Shown one piece after another: positions 47,368 through 56,099 of a stretch of 64,000 nucleotides of DNA (position 1 is the first letter of the stretch; the number at the start of each line of letters is the position of its first letter). The stretch spans positions 1 through 64,000 of the forward strand of contig DLCN01000001.1 in the NCBI GenBank assembly GCA_002480645.1, written 5' to 3'. The position numbers and the translations under genes are program-made. Source of the stretch: Balneolaceae bacterium UBA7797 (GTDB lineage Bacteria > Bacteroidota > Rhodothermia > Balneolales > Balneolaceae). The notes below the pieces were generated by a model. That model saw only the letters and a program-made list of their open reading frames with translations. It made no database searches and had not been told where the DNA came from.

Positions 47368-48612
47368 ATGTGGCGAACTTTATTTTCTGAATTCTTTTCT
47401 GATATGGCCAAGCAAAAGCTCCGGTCGTTTCTAACACTTACTTCCATTGCCTGGGGTACCTTATCCGTGGTATTACTGCTGGCATTTGGTCGCGGGTTGG
47501 GAACCGGGATGAAATCCGGCTTACTGGGAGCCGGGAATCAGGTGATGATCATCTATGGCGGCCAGACTAGTATGAATTACGAAGGCATGGGTATTGGTCG
47601 CCGTATCAGCTTTAAAGAAGAAGATGTAACCCTCATCCGGAAAGCCGTGCCTGGAATTTCTCATGCCAGTCCCCAGTATGGGCGCTGGGGTGCTCAGCTT
47701 CGCACCGACGACATCACCACAAATACTTACATGGAAGGTGTAAATCCGGATTTCGAAATTATGAGGACAATGTATCCGGCTGCCGGCGGGCGCTTCATCA
47801 ACGAAAAGGATGTGAAAGAAATGCGCCGGGTTCTCTTTTTAGGGGATGAGATCGCTGTTCGGATTTTCGGGGGCCAAAATCCGGTTGGGCAACAGGTCCT
47901 GCTGGATAATATGCCCTTTACCGTGGTCGGGGTTATGAAAGCAAAAATGCAGACCTCTATGAGTAATGGTCCCGATGCCGATCGTGCCATCATTCCTTAT
48001 ACTACATTCAGAAATATGTATGGGTATAACAATATCGGATCCATGCTTATCCGCCCGTCCGATCCCTCGATGCAGGAAGAGATCAAGGCCGGGATCACCA
48101 ATATCCTGTCCAGAAAGTACGGCTTTGACCCGAAGGACGAGCAAGCCATTCCGATCTGGGATTTTATTGAACAGGAAGAGATGAACAATAAGATCTTTTT
48201 CGGGCTGGAAGTTTTTCTCTTTACCGTTGGGCTGTTCACATTGATGATCGCCGGAGTGGGGGTGGCTAATATCATGTTTGTGGTAGTGAAAGAGCGCACT
48301 CGGGAGATCGGACTTAAAATGGCTGTCGGTGCCCGCAGGATCCATATTATCGTTCAGTTCATTTTCGAATCACTGTTCATTTCCTTTTTGGGAGGCGGAC
48401 TCGGAATTGCGATCTCTGCCGCCATCGTATTTGGGGTGCAATCAATGGACCTGCAAGGAGGTGCCGGTGATTTTCTGGGTCACCCGCAAATTGCACCGGT
48501 CGCTGTAGCGATCACAGTAGGTGTACTGGGCTTCATTGGTCTGATTGCCGGAATTTTTCCAGCTATAAAAGCCTCGAGAGTGGATCCGGTGGAATCGCTG
48601 AGGTATGAGTGA
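47368..48612 (+). CDS. MacB-type ABC transporter permease (second of two)
   Basis: A 414-residue permease closely similar in plan to the preceding one (KQKLRSFLTLTSIAWGTLSVVLLLAFG; VVKERTREIGLKMAVGARRIHI). The two likely arose by duplication. No ATP-binding gene is adjacent in either direction. Confidence 0.87.
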   Translation: MWRTLFSEFFSDMAKQKLRSFLTLTSIAWGTLSVVLLLAFGRGLGTGMKSGLLGAGNQVMIIYGGQTSMNYEGMGIGRRISFKEEDVTLIRKAVPGISHASPQYGRWGAQLRTDDITTNTYMEGVNPDFEIMRTMYPAAGGRFINEKDVKEMRRVLFLGDEIAVRIFGGQNPVGQQVLLDNMPFTVVGVMKAKMQTSMSNGPDADRAIIPYTTFRNMYGYNNIGSMLIRPSDPSMQEEIKAGITNILSRKYGFDPKDEQAIPIWDFIEQEEMNNKIFFGLEVFLFTVGLFTLMIAGVGVANIMFVVVKERTREIGLKMAVGARRIHIIVQFIFESLFISFLGGGLGIAISAAIVFGVQSMDLQGGAGDFLGHPQIAPVAVAITVGVLGFIGLIAGIFPAIKASRVDPVESLRYE

Positions 48613-48756
48613 TTGGCTATACTCAATCAAGAATTGACAATTAACAATGTGCAATAGCCAGTTATACTATTTTTTTAGCTTTTCTGGTTTCTTTGGCCTC
48701 CATCAGGATTAGAAACACTCCTAAATCCTCTCTCAAGTGGAGAATTTAAGCTTACC

Positions 48757-50133
48757 TCACTTACCAATACAAAAGCGGGAAAAAATACTATCGAGGATAT
48801 CCTCGTTGGTGATCTCTCCTGTGATGGCTCCTAATTCCTGAAGTGCAGCCCGCAGATCGATGGAAAGGAAGTCACCGGTCATATTCATCTTAAGCCCGTT
48901 GATGGCCGCTTGTACATGTTCCAGTGTTTTTTGGAGAGAATCCCGGTGTCGGGTAGAAGTAACCAGCAAGCTTGAGGCATCGTAATGCTTGTTCTCAAGA
49001 GCGCGGTCTTTCAGTAGTTTTTTGAGGGTATCAATATTTTGCTGTTCGTGGGCAGAGATCTTCACATCAAATTCGGTGCGCCATTCCATATCGGCTTCTG
49101 CATCGGCTTTGGTTCCGATCAGAATAAACGGAGTATCGCCGGATCTCTTCTGAAAATGAGCAATTTCAACCCGCTCTTCTTCATTAAACGGATGGGACAG
49201 ATCTTTGAGATACATGACCAGATCAGCTTGTTCAAATGCCTTTTGGGAACGGCGAACCCCTTCGGCTTCCACTACATCGTCTGTTTTCCGAAGACCGGCC
49301 GTGTCAATTAGCTTGAACAGCAATCCGTCGTAACTCCAGTCGGCATCAATAGTATCGCGGGTAGTTCCGGCAATTTCGGTTACGATGGCACGATCACTTC
49401 CTACCAGCGTATTCAGTAATGTGGATTTCCCGGCATTGGGACGACCAATGATCACCGTTTTCACCCCGTCTTTCACCAACCGTCCGGCTTCATACGTTTC
49501 CAGCAAACTTCGTATCTCTGTATCCAGATCTTCCAGCAGTTTTTGAAGCTGTTCTTTATTGGCGAATTCCACATCTTCTTCAATAAAATCGAGTTCAAGC
49601 TCGATCATCGCTGTGGCGTCAATGATCTGCTGTCGGAATTGTTTGATGTGCTCTCCGAGCCGGCCTTCCAGCTGCTGATGGGCGGCATCCACCGCTTTCA
49701 GACTTTTTGCATGAATAAGATCAGCAACGGCTTCGGCCTGATCCAGATCCAGTTTTCCATTCAGAAATGCGCGTTGGGTGAATTCTCCTGCTTCCGCTGC
49801 TTTCACTCCGGTCGCCAAAATAGTTTCAAGTACTTTTTGAGTGACTAACACTCCACCATGACAGGATATTTCCACCGTTTCTTCGCCGGTATAACTTTTC
49901 GGGGAATGGAAAAGAGTAACGAGGACTTCATCCACCGGAAAACCCTTCTTGTCAACGATCTTTCCAAAGTGTACCGTGTGTGAATCCTGTTTTGAAAGGT
50001 CTTTCCCTTTAAAGATTTCACTTACTTTCGAAATGGCATTCATCCCGGATATGCGAATGACTGCGATCCCGCCCTCTCCAACAGGAGTGGCGATTGCCGC
50101 AATGGGTGGTTTTTGATGGATTTCTGAATTCAT
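48757..50133 (-). CDS. mnmE: tRNA modification GTPase MnmE
   Basis: MnmE, with MnmG, installs the cmnm5 group at U34 of tRNA. The 458-residue protein has the N-terminal tetrahydrofolate-binding domain (IAAIATPVGEGGIAVIRISG), the G domain with GRPNAGKST, DTAGL and GTKAD, and the C-terminal FCIGK that carries the catalytic Cys. A TTG at 50142 would add three residues, but the ATG at 50133 is the natural start. Confidence 0.96.
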   Translation of the reverse strand: MNSEIHQKPPIAAIATPVGEGGIAVIRISGMNAISKVSEIFKGKDLSKQDSHTVHFGKIVDKKGFPVDEVLVTLFHSPKSYTGEETVEISCHGGVLVTQKVLETILATGVKAAEAGEFTQRAFLNGKLDLDQAEAVADLIHAKSLKAVDAAHQQLEGRLGEHIKQFRQQIIDATAMIELELDFIEEDVEFANKEQLQKLLEDLDTEIRSLLETYEAGRLVKDGVKTVIIGRPNAGKSTLLNTLVGSDRAIVTEIAGTTRDTIDADWSYDGLLFKLIDTAGLRKTDDVVEAEGVRRSQKAFEQADLVMYLKDLSHPFNEEERVEIAHFQKRSGDTPFILIGTKADAEADMEWRTEFDVKISAHEQQNIDTLKKLLKDRALENKHYDASSLLVTSTRHRDSLQKTLEHVQAAINGLKMNMTGDFLSIDLRAALQELGAITGEITNEDILDSIFSRFCIGK

Positions 50134-50204
50134 AGATTGCAAGATACAAATGTTCGCACTTTTACTGATACTTTAACCAGATTTACCGGATGTTCTTCCC
50201 GGAA

Positions 50205-50372
50205 GCAATTCATCCGCGCACAGGCGGGGATCCAGAGCCATATAGAACTACCTGGAACCGGCATCCGCTTACCACCCGTTACCGAGTTCCACTCCGTAAT
50301 GTCCACCCGCAGCGGAGCTACGGAACCAGGCGAAAGAATAGAGGAAGACCCTGTTATCCCGGACCATTTACT
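50205..50372. repeat. Structured GC-rich intergenic element (possible dispersed repeat)
   Basis: This GC-rich stretch between mnmE and glpR looks unlike the AT-rich gaps elsewhere. It holds a hairpin at 50286-50326 (arms GTTCC/GGAAC and CTCCG/CGGAG with a small internal loop) and phrases such as CACAGGCGGGGATCC and GTTATCCCGGAC that recall dispersed palindromic elements of other bacteria. Its repeat status cannot be proven from one window. Confidence 0.35.
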
Positions 50373-50378
50373 GAAAAA

Positions 50379-51149
50379 TCAGTCGACATCTACGATCGAA
50401 ACTTTGATGCCCCGGTTTTCCAGTTCCTGCACAATTTCTGTACTAACACCTCCATCAGTAATGATATGCTGAATCTGATCGAGATTACAGATCCGGCCAA
50501 AACCCCGTTTTCCAAACTTGCTGCTGTCGGCCAATACCACCGTTACCTGAGCCACTTCAATACATTTTTGGTTCAGGCTTGCTTCGCCAAGATTAGTGGT
50601 AGTGATCCCGAAATCCAGATCGATACCATCTACTCCCAGGAAATACATTCCGCAGGTAATATTATCGAGAAAAGACTCTGCGTAGGAGCCTACCACCGAG
50701 GTTGAACTATGCCGGAGATGACCACCTAATTGTAAAATTTCGATGTTTTCATGCTGTGCGAGTTCCATTGAAACATTGATAGCCGAAGTGATCACATTCA
50801 GTGGATGCTCCGGATCCAAACATCTTGCCATCGCCAGAATGCTTGTTCCTGAGCCTAATATTATGGAGTCGTTATCTCCGATCAGTTTTACGGCCTCTTT
50901 GGCAATGCTATTCTTTTCTGTAATGTTGACGAATTCCTTTTCTTGAACAGGCTTATCGCTGGTATAAGGATTCGTTTTTGTTGCCCCGCCATGCGTTCTA
51001 AACAACAATCCTTTATCTTCTAAAATGCGGAGGTCTTTTCGGATGGTTACTTCCGAAACATTGAGCGACTCGCTCAAGTCAGGCACTTCTACTTTACCCT
51101 TTTCATTCAGTTTAGCGAGAATTTTTTCGTGACGTTCAGTTATTGTCAT
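50379..51149 (-). CDS. glpR: DeoR family transcriptional regulator (glycerol regulon, GlpR-like)
   Basis: A 256-residue repressor. It has an N-terminal winged helix-turn-helix (MTITERHEKILAKLNEKGKVEVPDLSESLNVSEVTIRKDLR) and a C-terminal effector domain (IILGSGTSILAMARCL; GVDGIDLDFGITTTNLGEA). It is divergent from glpD across 235 bp. DeoR regulators next to glp genes normally repress them and respond to glycerol 3-phosphate, which I infer here. Confidence 0.88.
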   Translation of the reverse strand: MTITERHEKILAKLNEKGKVEVPDLSESLNVSEVTIRKDLRILEDKGLLFRTHGGATKTNPYTSDKPVQEKEFVNITEKNSIAKEAVKLIGDNDSIILGSGTSILAMARCLDPEHPLNVITSAINVSMELAQHENIEILQLGGHLRHSSTSVVGSYAESFLDNITCGMYFLGVDGIDLDFGITTTNLGEASLNQKCIEVAQVTVVLADSSKFGKRGFGRICNLDQIQHIITDGGVSTEIVQELENRGIKVSIVDVD

Positions 51150-51384
51150 TCCTTTTAACTCCTTTCATTTAAAGAAACGGTAGATAAATCTACTCATTTA
51201 AGTCTCATTTTAACAAAAACGAAACTTAATTACATAGAAATGAAACCATTTGAGACTTTTACTTCAAAATAAAAGCCCTTTTCTATTTCAATACGAAGCT
51301 AAAATTCATATTTGACTTTCGTTTTGTTTTTTTTAATTTCATTTAAACACTTTTACCTAACCAATCGCTGAGGAATAAAAGAAA
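51150..51384. promoter_or_regulatory. glpR-glpD intergenic region with repeated TCATTTAA-like sites
   Basis: TCATTTAA occurs at 51165 and 51194, TCATTTTAA at 51205 and TCATTTAAAC at 51339. AAGTCTCA (51200-51207) is inverted at 51251-51258. AACGAAAC and TTCGTTTTG also occur. A sigma70-like TTGACT (51312) and TAATTT (51334), 16 bp apart, could be the glpD promoter. These are candidates for GlpR binding, on pattern only. Confidence 0.4.
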
Positions 51385-52983
51385 ATGAAAAGAGACGAAT
51401 CGCTAGACCGAGTAAGATCTCAGCAACAACCATACGATGTTTTAGTAATTGGCGGTGGCGCTACCGGATTAGGTACCGCACTTGATGCCGCCTCAAGAGG
51501 TTTAACCGCATTACTTCTTGAACAACATGATTTTGCAAAAGGAACTTCAAGCCGTAGCACCAAATTAGTACATGGTGGTGTTCGATACCTTGCTCAAGGT
51601 GATATTGCGCTTGTAAGAGAAGCCTGCCGCGAACGAGGACTACTCCAAAAAAATGCACGGCACCTGGTTAAAAACGAAACCTTCGTAATTCCAGCTTACA
51701 AATGGTGGACAAAACCATTCTACACCATTGGCCTTACTATGTACGATGTACTTGCAGGCTCTTTAAGTTTAGGTCGCTCGTTGCCAGTTTCAAGAAAAGA
51801 CACTATTCGTCGGCTGCCAACCGTAAAAAAGAACAAACTTAGTGGTGGCGTAAAATACCACGATGGTCAATTTGACGATTCTCGTTTGGCCATTAACGTT
51901 GCCCAAACAACGGAAGAACTAGGTGGCACAGTAATAAATTACATGAAAGTTACCGGCTTACTTAAAACCAATGGTAAAGTGAGCGGTGTAACGGCTGTTG
52001 ATCAAGAGAGCGGTGAAGCGTTCACTATTAACGCAAAAACCGTAGTTAACGCCACAGGCGTATTCGTGGATGATATCTTATCCATGGATCAGCCTGAACA
52101 TAAAAACATGGTGCGTCCAAGTCAGGGAGTCCATTTAGTCTTGGATAAGGAGTTTTTCCCGGGCGAGGACGCACTTATGATTCCTAAAACATCTGATGGT
52201 CGTGTACTTTTTGCCGTACCATGGCACGATAAAGTAGTGGTAGGAACCACAGATACTCCACTTGATGAGCACAGCCTCGAACCAAAGGCTCTGGAAGAAG
52301 AAATCGAGTTCATTCTGGCTACTGCTAAAGAATATTTGATTCAGGCCCCAACCCGCAAAGATGTTAAGAGTGTGTTTGCCGGCCTGAGACCTCTTGCAGC
52401 GCCACAAGGTGACTCCCAAAAAACAAAAGAAATTTCAAGAAGCCATAAGCTCCTTGTTTCTGAATCTGGCTTACTAACTATGACTGGTGGTAAATGGACT
52501 ACCTTCCGCAAAATGGGAGAAGACACCATCGACAAAGCCATTAAAATCGGAGAACTTTCAGCCCAAAAATGCGGTACCGAGACGTTACCAATTCACGGAA
52601 GTGAACAAACTCATCCATTTTCTGATCCAATGTATTTTTACGGATCAGACAAGGACCGCATTCTGCAGTTAGGTAAGGAAAATGAGCGGTTTGGTGAAAA
52701 AATCCATGCTGATCATCCTTACTTGATTGCAGAAGTTGTTTGGGCAGTACGAAATGAAATGGCCCGTAACGTTGAAGATTTTCTTGCCCGAAGAACTCGG
52801 GTACTCTTCCTTGATGCACGCGCTGCAATAGATATGGCGCCGGTTGTAGCCGAAGTAATGGCTGCAGAATTAGGTAAAAACGATACCTGGATCAGCGAAC
52901 AAATAGAAGACTTTGTTAAACTGGCAAACAGATATTTGTTGGAGGAATACAAACCTGTTTTAACTGAAAAAGAACATAACTAA
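51385..52983 (+). CDS. glpD: Aerobic glycerol-3-phosphate dehydrogenase
   Basis: A 532-residue FAD enzyme that oxidises glycerol 3-phosphate to dihydroxyacetone phosphate, passing electrons to quinone at the membrane. The FAD motif is VLVIGGGATGLGTALDAASRG, with SSRSTKLVHGGVRYL, and the C-terminal domain is intact. A GAGGA box precedes the ATG at 51385. It begins the glp operon and is followed 21 bp later by glpK. Confidence 0.96.
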   Translation: MKRDESLDRVRSQQQPYDVLVIGGGATGLGTALDAASRGLTALLLEQHDFAKGTSSRSTKLVHGGVRYLAQGDIALVREACRERGLLQKNARHLVKNETFVIPAYKWWTKPFYTIGLTMYDVLAGSLSLGRSLPVSRKDTIRRLPTVKKNKLSGGVKYHDGQFDDSRLAINVAQTTEELGGTVINYMKVTGLLKTNGKVSGVTAVDQESGEAFTINAKTVVNATGVFVDDILSMDQPEHKNMVRPSQGVHLVLDKEFFPGEDALMIPKTSDGRVLFAVPWHDKVVVGTTDTPLDEHSLEPKALEEEIEFILATAKEYLIQAPTRKDVKSVFAGLRPLAAPQGDSQKTKEISRSHKLLVSESGLLTMTGGKWTTFRKMGEDTIDKAIKIGELSAQKCGTETLPIHGSEQTHPFSDPMYFYGSDKDRILQLGKENERFGEKIHADHPYLIAEVVWAVRNEMARNVEDFLARRTRVLFLDARAAIDMAPVVAEVMAAELGKNDTWISEQIEDFVKLANRYLLEEYKPVLTEKEHN

Positions 52984-53004
52984 CCAACCCTAAACTCTAT
53001 AACT

Positions 53005-54498
53005 ATGGAACAATATATCCTAGCCCTTGATCAGGGCACAACAAGCTCTCGTGCTATAATTTTTGACAAAAAAGGTCAGATTTTATCCGTAGCACAGAAA
53101 GAGTTCAAACAAATCTTCCCAAAATCGGGATGGGTGGAACATGACCCAAATGAGATATGGTCATCTCAAGCAGGTGTAGCAGCAGAAGCAACCACCTCTT
53201 TTGGTATTAACGGAAAAAACATTGCAGCAATTGGTATCACTAACCAACGTGAAACTACTATTGTATGGGATCGAGAAACAGGACAACCTGTTTATAATGC
53301 GATTGTATGGCAAGACAGACGTACTTCTGAATACTGCGACAAAATAAAAGCAGCCGGACATACTGAAATGATTCAGGAAAAAACCGGTCTTATTATTGAT
53401 GCTTATTTCTCTGCTTCTAAAATTAACTGGATTCTCGAAAACGTTGAAGGCGCTCGTGAAAAAGCTGAAGCTGGTAAACTTGCTTTCGGTACCGTTGACA
53501 GCTGGTTAGTTTGGAAATTAACTCAAGGCGAAACACACGTAACTGACGTTACCAACGCCAGCCGTACCATGTTGTTTAACATCCAAACCATGGAATGGGA
53601 CAAAGAACTTCTTGAATTGTTCGACGTTCCTGCCAGTATGCTTCCTGAAGTAAAACAATCAAGTGAAGTGTATGGCAAAACTAAAACCACCATTTTTGCA
53701 TCAAAAGTACCTATCTCTGGTATCGCTGGTGACCAACAATCTGCTCTTTTCGGCCAAATGTGTACTGAAAACGGCATGGTTAAAAACACTTATGGTACTG
53801 GTTGCTTCATGCTGATGAACATTGGTGAAGAATTCATCAAATCTAAAAACAACCTTCTTACTACTGTTGCCTGGAAAGTGAATGGCAAAGTTAATTATGC
53901 TTTCGAAGGTAGTGTATTCATTGCTGGTGCTGTTGTACAATGGTTACGTGATGGCCTTAAAATGATTGATTCTTCTTCTGAAGTGGAAGCGCTTGCGACC
54001 AAAGTTGAAGACACTGATGGCGTGTACTTAGTACCTGCTTTTGCTGGTCTTGGTGCTCCTTACTGGAATCAGGATGCTCGTGGTATCATCGTTGGTTTAT
54101 CTCGTGGTACTACCGACAGTCACATTGCACGTGCAGCTCTGGAATCTATGGCATTCCAAACTATGGATGTTCTTAAAGCGATGGAAGCTGACTCTGGTCT
54201 CGAAATCAAACAACTTCGTGTTGATGGTGGCGCAACTGCCAATAACTTCATGATGCAGTTCCAATCTGACCTTCTACATTGCCAGGTAATTCGTCCAAAA
54301 ACAGTAGAAACTACTGCTCTTGGTGCTGCTTACTTAGCCGGTTTAGCCGTTGGATACTGGGAAAGTACCGATGAAATTCAGGAGCTATGGCAAATCGATC
54401 GTGAATTCGATCCAGAAAGAAAACCTGAAGAAGTGGAAACTTCTATCAAAAACTGGAAACGCGCTATCGATACTGTTCAACACTGGACAAAAATATAG
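53005..54498 (+). CDS. glpK: Glycerol kinase
   Basis: A 497-residue FGGY-family kinase that makes glycerol 3-phosphate. DQGTTSSRAI (about 6-15) is the nucleotide loop and GCFMLMN, VVWQDRRT and FAGLGAPYW are family segments; the Asp of GIAGDQQSAL is in place. Its codons are richer in T- and A-ending triplets than those of the neighbouring genes. Confidence 0.97.
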   Translation: MEQYILALDQGTTSSRAIIFDKKGQILSVAQKEFKQIFPKSGWVEHDPNEIWSSQAGVAAEATTSFGINGKNIAAIGITNQRETTIVWDRETGQPVYNAIVWQDRRTSEYCDKIKAAGHTEMIQEKTGLIIDAYFSASKINWILENVEGAREKAEAGKLAFGTVDSWLVWKLTQGETHVTDVTNASRTMLFNIQTMEWDKELLELFDVPASMLPEVKQSSEVYGKTKTTIFASKVPISGIAGDQQSALFGQMCTENGMVKNTYGTGCFMLMNIGEEFIKSKNNLLTTVAWKVNGKVNYAFEGSVFIAGAVVQWLRDGLKMIDSSSEVEALATKVEDTDGVYLVPAFAGLGAPYWNQDARGIIVGLSRGTTDSHIARAALESMAFQTMDVLKAMEADSGLEIKQLRVDGGATANNFMMQFQSDLLHCQVIRPKTVETTALGAAYLAGLAVGYWESTDEIQELWQIDREFDPERKPEEVETSIKNWKRAIDTVQHWTKI

Positions 54499-54528
54499 CT
54501 TCAACATCAATCTTAAAGGAATAAAAAC

Positions 54529-55257
54529 ATGTCAATTTTAGTAGCAGAAATTATTGGAACGTTTCTCCTTATCCTTTTGGGTAATGGTGTTGTAGCAAAC
54601 GTTGTATTAAACGAAACCAAGGGTAAAGACAGCGGCTGGATCGTTATTACCACCGGATGGGCGCTTGCCGTATTCGTTGGGGTAGTTGTTGCCGGCCCTT
54701 ATAGTGGCGCACACTTAAACCCTGCGGTTACTTTCGGTCTTGCTTTCGCAGGAAAGTTAGATCCATCTTTAATCCCAACCTATCTGGCTGGCGAATTTAT
54801 CGGTGCTATGCTCGGTGCTTTTGCTGTGTGGTTAACCTACAAAGACCATTATGCAGCTACCGAAGATGGAGGTGCAAAACTGGCAACTTTCAGTACTGGT
54901 CCTGCTATCCGTAAACCTGTTAGCAACCTGATTACAGAGATCATCGGTACATTCGTACTAGTATTTGTAGTATTCTACATAACTGGTGCTGAAATCTCAA
55001 CTGATGGAACTCCTATCGGATTAGGCTCTGTAGGCGCTATACCTGTTGCCTTCCTGGTATGGGTAATCGGTATCTCTTTAGGTGGACCTACCGGATACGC
55101 TATCAACCCAGCCCGTGACCTTGGCCCAAGAATCATGCACGCCATCCTGCCTATTCCTAACAAAGGAAGCAGTGACTGGGGCTACTCTTGGATTCCTGTT
55201 GTAGGTCCAATTATTGGAGCAGCTGTAGCAGCAGGTATTGCCGCACTTATCGTTTAA
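54529..55257 (+). CDS. glpF: Glycerol uptake facilitator (MIP/aquaglyceroporin)
   Basis: A 242-residue MIP channel with six helices. NPA motifs are present in SGAHLNPAVTFG and GYAINPARDLGPR; the Asp after NPAR is typical of GlpF rather than water channels. AGGA stands before the ATG. It is the third gene of the glp operon and lets glycerol cross the inner membrane. Confidence 0.95.
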   Translation: MSILVAEIIGTFLLILLGNGVVANVVLNETKGKDSGWIVITTGWALAVFVGVVVAGPYSGAHLNPAVTFGLAFAGKLDPSLIPTYLAGEFIGAMLGAFAVWLTYKDHYAATEDGGAKLATFSTGPAIRKPVSNLITEIIGTFVLVFVVFYITGAEISTDGTPIGLGSVGAIPVAFLVWVIGISLGGPTGYAINPARDLGPRIMHAILPIPNKGSSDWGYSWIPVVGPIIGAAVAAGIAALIV

Positions 55258-55281
55258 TTTCAACCCTGACTATTCATTACA

Positions 55282-56025
55282 ATGAAAACATCAAGAGTAT
55301 TAGCACTAGTAGCACTAGTGGCAGCCTTCGCTTTACCAAACAACAGCGCGGCGCAAGAGACATACACCCCATTCAACGTTAATGCCTCTGTTAAAACCAT
55401 GCACCTATGGCGGGGTTATAAAGTAACAGATGACTTTATGAGTGCGGTAAATGCTTACTACAAAACTGAAAGTGGAAAACTAACTGTTGGACTTTGGAAC
55501 GGACAAAGCCTTGAAGGCGACTACACCGAGTTCGACTACTATTTCTCTTTAGTACTTACAGATGGCCTAAGCCTCTCTGTGTGGGATATCAACAACTTCT
55601 CCTCTTATCCAGGAGCTGATATCTTCAACTATACTAACGATGAAACCTCTCACTTTGTTGATGCAACACTAGCCTACCAGGTTAATGATGTATTGGGAGT
55701 AAGCTGGAGCACCATCCTTGCCGGTCGTGATTTCCATTACGATGACAATGGTGATGCTAAAAATTCATTCTCAAATTATATCGAAGCTAACTACACAGCA
55801 TATACTAACGAAGATCTTTCCGTTGGTTTAAAACTGGGTGGAGCTTTCGCTTTTGCTAATGAAGCACACTTTTACGGAGATGATGCCTTCAACATTGTAA
55901 ATATTGGAGCCAACGTTTCTAAAAAAGTAACTCTGTTCGGACAAACCCTTCCTATTGGCGCAACTGCCATGTGGAATCCTGAACAGAAATATGGAGCAAT
56001 GGAACTTAGTTTCAGTCTCTTTTAA
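55282..56025 (+). CDS. Outer-membrane beta-barrel protein in the glycerol operon (TorF-like)
   Basis: A 247-residue protein with a signal peptide (ends SAAQ) and strands like MHLWRGYKVTD, GKLTVGLWNGQSLE and the final MELSFSLF with a C-terminal Phe, typical of barrels. From memory it resembles the TorF/Gcw_chp family of putative porins. It starts 24 bp after glpF and precedes a terminator. A role in passage of glycerol or a glycerol derivative across the outer membrane is inferred. Confidence 0.75.
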   Translation: MKTSRVLALVALVAAFALPNNSAAQETYTPFNVNASVKTMHLWRGYKVTDDFMSAVNAYYKTESGKLTVGLWNGQSLEGDYTEFDYYFSLVLTDGLSLSVWDINNFSSYPGADIFNYTNDETSHFVDATLAYQVNDVLGVSWSTILAGRDFHYDDNGDAKNSFSNYIEANYTAYTNEDLSVGLKLGGAFAFANEAHFYGDDAFNIVNIGANVSKKVTLFGQTLPIGATAMWNPEQKYGAMELSFSLF

Positions 56026-56044
56026 TTGACCCTTTTACCTCCAC

Positions 56045-56080
56045 AACGGATGCTCCTTCACTGGGGCGTCCGTTTTTTTT
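56045..56080 (+). terminator. Terminator within the glp-fbp run
   Basis: AACGGATGC ... GGCGTCCGTT with eight T, 20 bp before the fbp start. It may make fbp expression partial, or fbp may be read from its own promoter. Confidence 0.75.
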
Positions 56081-56099
56081 GACCTAAAGTTTGATAACT

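Noticed and set aside
47839..48345. 168-residue minus-strand frame
   Set aside because: It lies wholly inside the second permease gene and has no family features.
48613..48679. TGGCTAT ... ATAGCCA with a T-run after the second permease
   Set aside because: The 33-base loop makes a terminator doubtful, so it is not listed.
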